A stretch of DNA of 64,000 nucleotides from Geodermatophilaceae bacterium NBWT11 (GTDB lineage: Bacteria > Actinomycetota > Actinomycetes > Mycobacteriales > Geodermatophilaceae), in NCBI GenBank assembly GCA_014218215.1, contig CP043652.1, positions 124,001-188,000 of the forward strand, written 5' to 3'. Shown piece by piece: positions 25,560 through 37,966 of this stretch. The notes beneath the pieces are model-generated. The model had not been told where the DNA came from. It made no database searches and was given only the letters and a program-made list of their open reading frames with translations. The translations under genes and the position numbers were made by a program. Within the stretch, counting starts at the first letter, position 1, and every line of letters starts with the position of its first letter.

Positions 25560-26514
25560 CGGGAGGCCCCTCCGGCGCCGGCGCGGCGGCGGTCGGCGAC
25601 GAACCGCACCACGTCGGTCACCCAGTCTCGGTCGGTGCGCAGTTGCAGGTGCCCGGCACCGCAGCGGCGCAGGGTGGCGGCGATCTGGCGGCGCTGGGCG
25701 GCGGCGCCCTCGGCGAACTTCCGGCGCACCTCGGCGTTGCCGGTGGGCACCTCGAGGGTCTGCCCGGTCTCCGGGTCGACGACCGTCAGGAGCCCGACGT
25801 CGGCCAGCTCCAGCTCACGCGGGTCGAGCACCTCCACGGCCAGCAGCTCGTGCCGGCTGGACAGCCCGCGCAGCGGCCGCTCCCAGTCGGCGTCTCCGAG
25901 GAAGTCCGAGACCACGCACACCAGCCCCCGCCGGCGGGGCGGACGGCGCAGCGTCTCCAGCGCCGCGGCCAGGTCGCCGCGGCGTCCCCCGGCGGCCCGC
26001 GGCGTGGCCACGACCTGACGGAGCAGCCGGTCGGCGGCCAGCCGGCCGGGCAGCGCCGGGTACCTGTCCACCCGTTCGCCGGTGGTGACCACGGCGCCCA
26101 GCCGGTTGCCGTCGCGCACGGTGAGGTGGCTGACCGCGGCCAGCCCGGCGATCGCCAGGTCCCGCTTCTCGCAGTCCGCCGTCCCGAAGTCCAGGGAGGC
26201 CGACAGGTCCAGCACCACCCACGTCTCCAGCTCCCGGTCGGCGATGGTCTCCCGCACGTAGGGGGTCTGGGTGCGGGCGGTCACGAACCAGTCCATCCGC
26301 CGGACGTCGTCCCCGGGGTGGTAGCTGCGCGAGTCACCGGCCTCGGTGCCCGAGCCGGGCACCAGACCCAGGTGGTCGCCCTGCAGCAGGCCGTCCAGCC
26401 GCCGCCGGACGGTGAGCTCCAGGCGGCGCAGCAGCACGTCGGCGTTGCCGCCGTCCCCGAAGTGGGTGGGCGGCGGCACCGCCGTGGGCTCGGCGTCGAG
26501 ACGGCGGCGCGGGC

Positions 26515-26518
<4 letters not shown>
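25556..26518 (-). CDS. DUF58 domain protein
   Basis: A 320-residue protein with the DUF58 core SRSYHPGDDVRRMDWFVTARTQ (split here as SYHPGDDVRRMDW), followed by a VWA-like stretch beginning WVVLDLSASLDFG and an acidic SDFLGDADWERPL. It is the usual partner of MoxR and VWA proteins; its exact activity is unknown. GTG 26518 overlaps the MoxR stop (GTGA), which excludes the longer upstream reading. Confidence 0.88.
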
Positions 26519-27705
<1,187 letters not shown>

Positions 27706-27887
27706 GGGGCTCCCTGGTGCGTGTGCGGTCTGGTCCGTACGGGGCCGACGCGCCCCCGCCTCCCCAGTGTCCCCCACCTGCCTGTGTCCACCCACTGCTC
27801 GGCCGGGTGAGCGGCGGGTGAGAGGCGCCCGGCGACTCGCCGTCCCCAGACGTGGAGCACCGGGTGTCCCACCCGCCCCACTGCTGC

Positions 27888-27893
27888 TACCGT
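27888..27893 (+). promoter_or_regulatory. Predicted -10 box TACCGT of the 6C RNA
   Basis: TACCGT matches TANNNT and ends about 7 bases before the first base of the 6C-type hairpin, the expected distance to a transcription start. Confidence 0.45.
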
Positions 27894-27899
27894 TCGGCC

Positions 27900-27980
27900 T
27901 GCGTCGGGCAGCTCCCCCCGTGGCTGCCCGACGCCCCAACGCACAGCAGGCCCGCACCGGACTCCGGTGCGGGCCTGTTC
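27900..27980 (+). ncRNA. 6C small RNA
   Basis: A plus-strand structured RNA between a cell-wall hydrolase and the moxR operon. The first hairpin has a perfect 12-bp stem (27901-27912 with 27923-27934) and a 10-nt loop with six consecutive cytosines, the hallmark of the actinobacterial 6C motif. A short linker leads to a second 14-bp hairpin (27948-27976) that serves as terminator. 6C RNAs (B11 in Mycobacterium) are trans-acting regulators that use their C-rich loops to pair with G-rich mRNA sites. The identification rests on structure, loop and promoter position. Confidence 0.78.
27948..27976. terminator. Strong hairpin terminator shared by the 6C RNA and the NlpC/P60 gene
   Basis: AGGCCCGCACCGGA at 27948-27961 and its perfect complement at 27963-27976, with a one-base formal loop. 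It ends the 6C RNA on the plus strand and lies 15 bp beyond the hydrolase stop on the minus strand. Confidence 0.75.
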
Positions 27981-27991
27981 TGCGTCTGCGC

Positions 27992-29389
27992 TCAGGCCGA
28001 CGGGCGGGCTGCTCCCGCGTAGTCGTAGTTCCAGATCGTCGACACCTTGACGACGTCGCCGCTCTGCGGGGCCTGGACCACCTTGTTGTTCCCGATGTAG
28101 ATGGCCACGTGGTAGATCCGGGACGCCGAGCCGTTGGTGCCCCAGAAGACGAGGTCGCCGGGCTGCAGGTTGGCCCGGGAGACCTTGGGCAGGGCGTTGT
28201 ACTGGCTCTGGCTGTTGCGCGGGATGGAGATGCCGGCCTGGGCGTAGGCGTACTGGGTCAGCCCGGAGCAGTCGAAGCCGTAGACGCCGGTGTCGGGGCT
28301 GATCCCGTAGCCCGGGCCGCGGCTGCCGCCGCCACCCCAGGAGTAGGGCGTGCCCAGGTAGCGCATGGCGGCGTTGATCGCGGTGGTCGACGCGGAGGCG
28401 TTGGCCGGACCGGCGACCGGGGCCGGGGCCGGGGTGACCGGGCGGGACGGGGCCGGCGCGGGCGCCGGGGCCGCCGTGGTCGGGCGGGACGAGGACGGCG
28501 CGGAGGCGGCCGGGGTGGACGGCCGGTTCGCCGCGGCGGCGGCCGCTGCGGCCTGCTGCTGGGCCTGGGTCTGCGCGGCGGCCTCGGCGGCGGCGTCCGC
28601 GGCCTGCTGCTGGGCGTAGGCCTCGGCGGCCTCGCGGGCGCCCTCGAGACCGAGGAGGACCTGCTGGGCGGCCTGCAGCTGGGCGTCGAGGGTGACCTGC
28701 TGCTGGGCGAGGGCGGCGGCCTGGGCCCGGGCGGAGGTCTCCGCGGCCTGCGCTGCGGCGAGGGAGTCCGCGGCCTCGGCCTGCAGGGCGTCGGCGTCGG
28801 CGAGCGCCGTCTGGGCGGCGGCGTCGGCGGCGGTGGCCTGCTGCTGCAGGACGGTGACCTCGTCGAGGACGTCGGAGTGGTCGGCACCGGCGGCCTCGAG
28901 CAGGGCGGCCCGCTCGATCAGCTCCCCCGGGGACGAGGCGTCGAGCAGGGAGGCGGCACCGGAGAAGGTGCTGCCCTCCATGTAGGAGGTGCGGGCGAAG
29001 TCCGAGAGCTGCACCTGGGCGACGCCGAGGTCGGCGGTGGCCTGGGTGGCGGCCGCGGCGGCGGTGTCGGCCGCGGCGCGGGCGGTCTCGTACTCCTCCT
29101 GCTTCTGCTGGTAGGAGTCCAGCGCGATGGCCGACTCCTGCTGCGCGGTGGCTACACCGGACTGCGCGGACGCCAGCTGGGCGGAGATCGCCCCCACCTC
29201 GGCGGCGGCGGCGTCCTGGGCGGTCTGGGCCTGGGCGATCTCTCCGTCGCTGGGGTTCACGGGAGCGGCCGAGGCCGTCCCCGGCGCGATCCCGACGGCG
29301 ACCGCCGCGGCGATGAGCACCCCACCGAACCGCACCGACCACCGCTGACCACGCTCGCCCCGGAGGGTTCCCCGCACCTTCGTCTGCAC
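27992..29389 (-). CDS. Secreted NlpC/P60 peptidoglycan hydrolase with coiled-coil N-terminus
   Basis: A 465-residue exported protein. A signal peptide with hydrophobic core GVLIAAAVAVGIAPGTASAA is followed by a long Ala/Gln-rich coiled coil, a Pro/Ala linker around residues 305-345, and an NlpC/P60 domain with catalytic Cys in FDCSGLTQYAYAQAG and His in YHVAIYIGNN. The layout matches RipA-like D,L-endopeptidases that cleave peptide stems of peptidoglycan during division. Start is GTG 29389 with an AAGAGG site; the frame upstream is not gene-like. The upstream region was examined for a ydaO-type riboswitch but none was convincing. Confidence 0.9.
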   Translation of the reverse strand: MQTKVRGTLRGERGQRWSVRFGGVLIAAAVAVGIAPGTASAAPVNPSDGEIAQAQTAQDAAAAEVGAISAQLASAQSGVATAQQESAIALDSYQQKQEEYETARAAADTAAAAATQATADLGVAQVQLSDFARTSYMEGSTFSGAASLLDASSPGELIERAALLEAAGADHSDVLDEVTVLQQQATAADAAAQTALADADALQAEAADSLAAAQAAETSARAQAAALAQQQVTLDAQLQAAQQVLLGLEGAREAAEAYAQQQAADAAAEAAAQTQAQQQAAAAAAAANRPSTPAASAPSSSRPTTAAPAPAPAPSRPVTPAPAPVAGPANASASTTAINAAMRYLGTPYSWGGGGSRGPGYGISPDTGVYGFDCSGLTQYAYAQAGISIPRNSQSQYNALPKVSRANLQPGDLVFWGTNGSASRIYHVAIYIGNNKVVQAPQSGDVVKVSTIWNYDYAGAARPSA

Positions 29390-29495
29390 GCCTGACGACC
29401 TCTTCCACCACTCACGACCACGGTCGGCCGCTCTCCGGGGAGCGGCCTCACGTGTCCCGTCGACGGGCGGTGGTGGGGTCTTGAGAGGGTGCCGG

Positions 29496-29525
29496 GGGCG
29501 TCTCCCCCGTCGGGGGGAGACGCCC
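29496..29525 (-). terminator. Hairpin terminator after the acyl-CoA ligase gene
   Basis: A 13-bp perfect stem (29496-29508 with 29513-29525) and a GTCG loop, 4 bp beyond the ligase stop. It separates the ligase from the downstream hydrolase gene. Confidence 0.7.
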
Positions 29526-29529
29526 GGTG

Positions 29530-31068
29530 TCAGTTGACCTGCCGCTCGCTGCTCTCCCAGAAGGCCTGGCGCAGCTTGAACTTCTGGATCTTGCCGGTGG
29601 CGGTGCGCGGGATGGCGTCGCGGAACTCGACCCGCTTGGGCAGCTTGTAGCCGGCCAGCCGGGTGCGGCAGTGCGCGATCAGGTCGGCCTCGGAGACCGT
29701 CTCGCCCTCGGTGAGCACGACGAGCGCGGTCACCATCTCCCCCCACTTCTCGTCGGGGACGCCGATGACGGCGACCTCGGCGACGGCGGGGTGGCTGAAG
29801 ACGGCGTCCTCCACCTCGATGGAGGACACGTTCTCCCCGCCGGTGATGATCACGTCCTTCTTGCGGTCGGAGATCGTGAGGTAGCCGGCCTCGTCGATCG
29901 TGCCGCCGTCACCGGTGTGGAACCAGCCCCCGTCCAGGGCCTCGGCGCTGGCGTCGGGGTTCTCCCAGTACCCGGCGAGCACGGTGTTGGACTGCGCCAG
30001 CACCTCACCGGACTCGCTGGTGCGCATCCGGGTGCCCAGCGACGGCACCCCGGCCCGGGACAGTGCCCTGGCCCGCTCGATCGGCTCGAGGTCGTCGTAC
30101 TCGGCCCGCGGGCGGTTGACCGTCAGCAACGGCGCGGTCTCGGTGAGGCCGTAGATCTGGTTGAACTCCCAGCCCAGCTCCTCCTCGACCCGGGCGATCG
30201 TGCGGGACGGCGGCGGGGCGCCGGCGACGACGATGCGCACCTGGTCGCGGCCGGGCACCTCGCCCTCCCACTCGGCGGCGGCGTCCAGCACGGCGTTCCA
30301 GACCGCCGGGGCACCGGCCATCATCGTGATCCCGTGCTGCTCGACCCGGCGCAGGATCTCGGCACCGTCGATCTTGCGGATGGGCACCTGGCGGGCGCCC
30401 ACCCCGGCCATGGAGTAGGGCAGGCCCCAGCCGTTGCAGTGGAACATCGGCAGCGTGTGCAGGTAGACGTCGCGGTCGCTGACCTGCATGTGCATGCCGA
30501 ACAGCACCGCGTTGGTCCAGATGTTGCGGTGGGTCATCTGCACGCCCTTGGGCCGTGCCGTCGTCCCCGAGGTGTAGTTGATCGTGGCGGTGGCGTCCTC
30601 GTCGGGCTCGGCCCACGGCCGGGCCTCGGCGTCGAAGCGCAGCAGGCCCTGCTCGTACTCCTCGCCGGTGAGCAGCCGGTGCTCGGCGGTGACGCCCTTC
30701 AGCGTGGGCTCCACCTCGGGGTCGACGATGAGCACGCGGGCCCCGGAGTGCTCGACGATGTAGGAGACCTCCTCCGCCGAGAGCCGGAAGTTCACCGGCA
30801 CCAGCACCCGGCCGTGGCTGGGCACGCCGTAGAGCAGCTCCAGCACGCGGGCGGAGTTGTGGCTGACCACCGCCACCCGCTCGCCCTCCCCGATGCCCAG
30901 CGCGTCGAGCCCGGCCGACACCGCCCGCGCCCGGCGGGCGACCTCGCGGTAGGTCAGCTCGCCGAGGGACTCCGCGGGCTGGGTGGGCTCGTCGACGATG
31001 CCCACCCGGTCGCCGTAGACGAGCTCGGCCCGGTCGAGGAAGTCACGGGTGGTCAGGGGCACGCGCAT
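29530..31068 (-). CDS. AMP-binding acyl-CoA synthetase (long-chain fatty-acid--CoA ligase-like)
   Basis: A 512-residue adenylate-forming enzyme. It has the P-loop-like YTSGTTARPKGV, the motif QIYGLTETAP, WFHTGDGGTIDEAGYLTISDRKKD (A8 hinge region, split) and the catalytic lysine near TATGKIQKFKLRQ. It activates a carboxylic acid as acyl-AMP and transfers it to CoA; the family suits medium- to long-chain fatty or aryl acids. Starts at ATG 31068 with GGAG upstream. It stands next to a PAP2 gene and ends at a strong hairpin. Confidence 0.92.
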   Translation of the reverse strand: MRVPLTTRDFLDRAELVYGDRVGIVDEPTQPAESLGELTYREVARRARAVSAGLDALGIGEGERVAVVSHNSARVLELLYGVPSHGRVLVPVNFRLSAEEVSYIVEHSGARVLIVDPEVEPTLKGVTAEHRLLTGEEYEQGLLRFDAEARPWAEPDEDATATINYTSGTTARPKGVQMTHRNIWTNAVLFGMHMQVSDRDVYLHTLPMFHCNGWGLPYSMAGVGARQVPIRKIDGAEILRRVEQHGITMMAGAPAVWNAVLDAAAEWEGEVPGRDQVRIVVAGAPPPSRTIARVEEELGWEFNQIYGLTETAPLLTVNRPRAEYDDLEPIERARALSRAGVPSLGTRMRTSESGEVLAQSNTVLAGYWENPDASAEALDGGWFHTGDGGTIDEAGYLTISDRKKDVIITGGENVSSIEVEDAVFSHPAVAEVAVIGVPDEKWGEMVTALVVLTEGETVSEADLIAHCRTRLAGYKLPKRVEFRDAIPRTATGKIQKFKLRQAFWESSERQVN

Positions 31069-31101
31069 GCCGGCTCCGGTGGGTCGTGGGCCGACCGGGG
31101 G

Positions 31102-32097
31102 TCAGCCGCGGGACGTGGTCGACGTCACGCTAACGCCTGCCCCCGACACCCGGCCCCGCGCGCGTCCGGCCGCCCGACCCAGCACCGGGACGACGAGGGT
31201 CACCCCGAGGAACACCGCCCCCGCGTACAGCGCCCCCAGCACGGTGTCCACCACGTAGTGCTCCCCCGACCACACCAGGGCCACCGGCATCGCGACCGCG
31301 TAGGCCACCAGCAGCACCCGCTGCCAGCGACGACGGACCAGGGTGAGCCCGACCAGGCAGACCAGCACGGCGAAGGCGGTGTGCAGCGACGGGACGGCGG
31401 CGACCGGGTTCACCGAGCCCTGCCCGGCGTGCAGCAGCGCCCCGGCCCGGGGCAGCCCCAGCTCGGCCCAACCGTCCCCGCTGTGCCGGTGCACCTCGCC
31501 GATCACGCCCTGCCGGGCCGCCAGCCACGGCGGGGCCGCGGGGTAGAGCACGTAGGTGACCAGCCCGGCCAGGGAGAGCCCGACGACCATGGCGGCGAAC
31601 CGTCGCCAGCGGGCCCGGTCGCGCAGCCACAGCCCGGCCAGCAGCAGCGGGGTGACCACGAAGTGGCTGCTGTAGACCAGCGTCACCACCACCGCCAGCC
31701 AGCCCGGGACGGCGACGTTGGCCTGCAGCCAGACCGTGGGCACCACCCCGAAGACGGCGGCGTCGACCGCGGCGGGCTCGGCGACGTGCACCGGGGCGCC
31801 CAGGGTGTCGGCCAGCCCGCGGCTGGCGTCGTAGACCAGCAGCACCGCGCCCAGCGGCACCCAGTCCACGAGCAGCTGCACCGCGGCCCGCCGGCCGCGG
31901 CCGGGGCACCGGCAGGCCAGCCCGGTCAGCACCCAGAGCAGCACGCTGAGCCGGTCGGTGGGCAGCCCCAGCACCAGGCACACGGCGGTCAGGGCGAGCA
32001 GGTGCAGCGTCGACAGCGCCGTCCGCAGCCGGCGTCCCCGCGCGGGCCGGTCGGCCGCGACGAGCACCGCCGGGGTCGGCACCACCGTCGTCGTCAC
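31102..32097 (-). CDS. PAP2-superfamily membrane protein (inositol phosphotransferase-like)
   Basis: A 331-residue protein with about eight hydrophobic segments. The PAP2 phosphatase motifs are present as AVPSLHTAFA (PSxH) and SGEHYVVDTVLG (SxxxHxxxD). Relatives include lipid phosphatases and Aur1-type inositol-phosphoceramide synthases. The start is set at GTG 32097: it is preceded at 6 bases by TAGCGT, a likely leaderless -10 box, and longer upstream sequence is not gene-like. Divergent from the aconitase gene. Confidence 0.82.
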   Translation of the reverse strand: MTTTVVPTPAVLVAADRPARGRRLRTALSTLHLLALTAVCLVLGLPTDRLSVLLWVLTGLACRCPGRGRRAAVQLLVDWVPLGAVLLVYDASRGLADTLGAPVHVAEPAAVDAAVFGVVPTVWLQANVAVPGWLAVVVTLVYSSHFVVTPLLLAGLWLRDRARWRRFAAMVVGLSLAGLVTYVLYPAAPPWLAARQGVIGEVHRHSGDGWAELGLPRAGALLHAGQGSVNPVAAVPSLHTAFAVLVCLVGLTLVRRRWQRVLLVAYAVAMPVALVWSGEHYVVDTVLGALYAGAVFLGVTLVVPVLGRAAGRARGRVSGAGVSVTSTTSRG

Positions 32098-32291
32098 CGC
32101 GCGGACGCTAGGCGACCACCCGCAGGTCGTGGGGGGTTTCCCGCGCGGACACGTCCCGCGGGCCCCAGCAGTCCCGGTGAGCGCCGTCACCTCGGGAAGG
32201 AAGGGTTGCCTTCCTCCGCACGCTCGAGCGGGAGCTGGGATGATCGGGGGTGCTAGAAGCGCAACGGACCAGCGAGGGTGAGGCGCACGCA

Positions 32292-35114
<2,823 letters not shown>

Positions 35115-35117
35115 CCG

Positions 35118-35879
35118 GTGGACCTGGGTCTGGGCGGTCGCGGCTACCTGCTCACCGGCGCGAGCCGTGGGCTGGGGTACGCGACCGCCCGGGCCCTGGT
35201 CGACGACGGGGCGCGGGTGCTGGTCAGCTCGCGCTCCGCGGAGTCCGTGGAAGCCGCCGTCGCCTCCCTCGGGGGTGCGCCGGCGGCGTTCGGGCTGTCC
35301 GCCGACCTGGCCGCGCCAGCAGCGGCCGGGGACCTGGTGCGGACGGCGACGGAGCAGCTCGTGCGCGTCGACGGCGCCCTGGTCTCGGTCGGCGGCCCGA
35401 AGCCGGGCACCGTCCTGGACACCGACGAGGCCGACTGGCGCGACGCCGTCGACTCGGTGCTGCTGGGCACGATCCGGCTGGTCAAGGCCCTCGTGCCGGT
35501 GCTGGGCGAGGGCGCCGCGATCGGCCTGGTGCTCTCCACCTCGGTCCGCCAGCCGATCGGCCACCTGGCCATCTCCAACGGGCTGCGCCCGGGCCTGGCG
35601 ATGACCGCCAAGGCGCTCGCCGACGAGCTGGGGCCCCGCGGCATCCGGGTGTTCGGGCTGCTCCCGGGCACCATCGCCACCGACCGGATCACCGACATCG
35701 AGGCCGCCTCCGGCGACCCTGCGGCCATGCGGGCCCGCACCGAGTCCGGCATCCCACTGCGCCGGGTCGGGCGGCCCGAGGAGTTCGGCAAGGTCGCCGC
35801 CTTCGCCCTGTCCCCGGCCGCCAGCTACCTCACCGGCGTCATGATCCCGGTCGACGGCGGCCTCACGAGGGCGCTGTGA
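35118..35879 (+). CDS. Short-chain dehydrogenase/reductase-like protein lacking the usual YxxxK
   Basis: A 253-residue Rossmann protein. The cofactor motif is TGASRGLGYATA, and a serine is present in VLSTSVRQPIGHLA, but where most SDRs have YxxxK this protein reads SNGLRPGLAMTAKAL. The C-terminus VTGVMIPVDGG-like end (LTGVMIPVDGGLTRAL) is normal. It resembles a divergent FabG-like SDR group known to lack the standard catalytic tetrad, so activity is uncertain. GTG start 35118 follows the aconitase stop by three bases; its stop overlaps the next GTG. Confidence 0.85.
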   Translation: MDLGLGGRGYLLTGASRGLGYATARALVDDGARVLVSSRSAESVEAAVASLGGAPAAFGLSADLAAPAAAGDLVRTATEQLVRVDGALVSVGGPKPGTVLDTDEADWRDAVDSVLLGTIRLVKALVPVLGEGAAIGLVLSTSVRQPIGHLAISNGLRPGLAMTAKALADELGPRGIRVFGLLPGTIATDRITDIEAASGDPAAMRARTESGIPLRRVGRPEEFGKVAAFALSPAASYLTGVMIPVDGGLTRAL

Positions 35880-36667
35880 GCGCCCCCGGCTCCCCCGACC
35901 CCGTGCTGGTCGCCTGCGCGCACGGCACCCGCAACCCCACCGGGCGCCGGCTGATCGCCGAGCTGGCGCTGGCCGCCCGCGACCTGCGCCCCGGGCTGCA
36001 GACCACCGCGGCCTTCGTCGACGTGCAGCCGCCGACCGTGGGCGACGTCGTCGCCGGGCTGGCCGCCGAGGACACCCCCGCCGTCGTCGTCCCGGTGCTG
36101 CTGTCCGGCGGCTTCCACGTGCACGTCGACATCGCCGGTGCCGTCGACGCGCACCCCGGCACGCTGTCGGCCCGCGCGCTGGGCCCGGACCTGCGCCTGG
36201 TCGACGTGCTGCTCACCCGGCTCCGCGACGCCGGCGCCGACCCCGAGGACCCCACCACCGCCGTCGTCGTCGCCGCGGCCGGGTCCAGCGACCCCCGCGC
36301 GACCGCCGACGTCGAGGACACCGCCGACTTGCTGCAGCGCTCCTGGGCCGGGCCGGTGACCACCGGCTACGGCTCGGCGGCGCAGCCCACGGTGCCCGAC
36401 GCGATCGCCACCGCCCGGGCCGCTGGCGCCGAGCGCGTCGTGGTCGCGGCCTACCTGCTGGCGCCCGGGTTCTTCCACGACAAGCTGGCCGGTGCCGGCG
36501 CCGACCTGGTCACCGCTCCCCTGCTGCCCGACGAGCGGATCGCCGCCGTGCTGCTCGACCGCTACGACGCCGCGGTGGAGACCGCGCGCCGCACCGCAGC
36601 GGTGCGCGCCCCCAACCGGGTCGAGACCCTGGACTTCTGGCCCAGTCCGGACGACGTCGACGCCTGA
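35876..36667 (+). CDS. Sirohydrochlorin chelatase-like protein (CbiX family)
   Basis: A 263-residue protein with two tandem CbiX-type halves. The first starts VLVACAHGTRNPTGR (metal-binding His) and continues VVVPVLLSGGFHVHVDI; the second has AAYLLAPGFFHDKLAG. CbiX/SirB chelatases insert Co2+ or Fe2+ into sirohydrochlorin for cobalamin or siroheme synthesis. The start GTG 35876 overlaps the SDR stop (GTGA). The neighbouring gene is a convergent sulfurtransferase, so siroheme for sulfur metabolism is a plausible purpose, by inference. Confidence 0.85.
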   Translation: MSAPGSPDPVLVACAHGTRNPTGRRLIAELALAARDLRPGLQTTAAFVDVQPPTVGDVVAGLAAEDTPAVVVPVLLSGGFHVHVDIAGAVDAHPGTLSARALGPDLRLVDVLLTRLRDAGADPEDPTTAVVVAAAGSSDPRATADVEDTADLLQRSWAGPVTTGYGSAAQPTVPDAIATARAAGAERVVVAAYLLAPGFFHDKLAGAGADLVTAPLLPDERIAAVLLDRYDAAVETARRTAAVRAPNRVETLDFWPSPDDVDA

Positions 36668-36673
36668 CCCGGC

Positions 36674-37468
36674 TCAGGCCCCGGTGGCCACCGGGCGGAC
36701 CGGGTCGGCCGACCACTCCGACCAGGAGCCCGGCCACAGCGCCGCCTCCACGCCGGCGACGGCCAGCGCGGCCACCTCGTGGGCTGCGGTCACCCCGGAG
36801 CCGCAGTAGACCCCCACCCGGGTGTCCGCGGTGACGCCCAGCGCGGCGAACCGGTCGGCGAGGTCGTCCCGGAACCGGCCGTCGGCCAGGTTGTCGGTGG
36901 TCGGCGCACTCACCGCCCCGGGCACGTGACCGGCGCGCGGGTCGACCGGCTCCACCTCTCCGCGGTACCGCTCCCCCGCCCGGGCGTCCAGCAGCACACC
37001 GCCGGCGCCGGGGAGGGCCGCGGCCTCGTCCGCGGTGAGCACCGGCATGCCGCCGGGGGTGAGGACCACGTCGCCCGGGGCGGGGACGACGTCGCCGTCC
37101 TCCACCGGCCCGGTCCACCCTGCGAGTCCGCCGTCCAGGATGCGCACGTCGGCCACCCCGCCCCAGCGCAGCAGCCACCAGGCGCGGGCGGCCGAGGTGC
37201 CCGGGCCGGCGTCGTAGACCACGACCCGGTCGCCGGTGGAGACCCCCCAGCGGCGGGCCGCGGCCTGCAGGTCCTCGACGGCGGGCAGCGGGTGACGGCC
37301 GGCGGCCGAGGGCGGCGCCGCGAGCTCGGTGTCCAGGTCGACGTACACCGCGCCCGGGAGGTGCCCGGTCAGGTACTGCTGGTGTCCGTCGGTGCGGCCC
37401 AGCGCCCAGCGGACGTCGAGCAGCACGGCACCGGCGACGTCGTCCGGTCCGGCGAGCACCGGGGTCAC
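36674..37468 (-). CDS. sseA: Thiosulfate/3-mercaptopyruvate sulfurtransferase (two rhodanese domains)
   Basis: A 264-residue protein with two rhodanese domains. The inactive first domain contains LLDVRWALG and TGHLPGAVYVDLD; the second has the active-site cysteine in VYCGSGVTAAHEVAAL. It transfers sulfane sulfur from thiosulfate or mercaptopyruvate to an acceptor such as cyanide or a protein thiol. GTG 37468 overlaps the NTF2-like gene stop (GTGA). Confidence 0.9.
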   Translation of the reverse strand: MTPVLAGPDDVAGAVLLDVRWALGRTDGHQQYLTGHLPGAVYVDLDTELAAPPSAAGRHPLPAVEDLQAAARRWGVSTGDRVVVYDAGPGTSAARAWWLLRWGGVADVRILDGGLAGWTGPVEDGDVVPAPGDVVLTPGGMPVLTADEAAALPGAGGVLLDARAGERYRGEVEPVDPRAGHVPGAVSAPTTDNLADGRFRDDLADRFAALGVTADTRVGVYCGSGVTAAHEVAALAVAGVEAALWPGSWSEWSADPVRPVATGA

Positions 37469-37917
37469 CGGGCGGCCTCGAGCTCCGCGGTGAGCGCGGC
37501 CACCGCGGCAGGCCGACCGTGGTAGCGGGCCGGGGTGGCGGTGAGGACGGAGATCTTCCAGCGGCGCCCGTCCTTGACCACGACCGCGGTGTGCACGGCG
37601 TGCAGCGCGGGGTCCAGCCGGTCGGAGCCGACGTCCACCATGCCGGCAACCGCGTGCACGACCGCGACGTCCTCGGCCACGGTGCGCACCGAGCGGACGA
37701 CGCCGACGTAGGCCGGGGTCTGGTGGTCGGCGAACAGCCGCCGCATGTCCGCGGCGATCTGCAGCCGGCCGTGGGCGGCACTGCCGTCGAACCCGATGAC
37801 GTCGCCGTCGTCGGTGAGCACGGCGGAGATGCGGGCGCCGCTGCGGGCGTTCCACCCGGCCAGGTACTCGGCGTAGACCGACCGGATCTCGGCGTCGTCG
37901 GGATGGGTGGTGCTCAT
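37465..37917 (-). CDS. SnoaL/NTF2-like protein (SgcJ/EcaC type)
   Basis: A 150-residue cone-shaped-fold protein. The pattern AEYLAGWNARSGARISAVLTDDGDVIGFDG and the late KDGRRWKISVLTATPARYHG fit SgcJ/EcaC-family NTF2-like proteins, which mostly have unknown ligands. ATG start 37917. It overlaps and is coupled with the downstream sulfurtransferase. Confidence 0.8.
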   Translation of the reverse strand: MSTTHPDDAEIRSVYAEYLAGWNARSGARISAVLTDDGDVIGFDGSAAHGRLQIAADMRRLFADHQTPAYVGVVRSVRTVAEDVAVVHAVAGMVDVGSDRLDPALHAVHTAVVVKDGRRWKISVLTATPARYHGRPAAVAALTAELEAAR

Positions 37918-37966
37918 GGGGAGGCTCCCGGCGGTGGTGCGGGTGGGACGGCTGTGACGTTAGTGC

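Noticed and set aside
28365-28985. Repetitive protein gene on the plus strand opposite the NlpC/P60 gene
   Set aside because: The Ala-rich repeats are the complement of the hydrolase coiled coil and linker; the minus strand carries the signal peptide and catalytic motifs.
29390-29495. Possible c-di-AMP (ydaO-type) riboswitch upstream of the NlpC/P60 gene
   Set aside because: Such riboswitches often precede these hydrolase genes in actinobacteria, but only about 100 bases are available and the conserved ydaO sequence blocks are not recognisable; only a simple GGCCGCT hairpin is seen.
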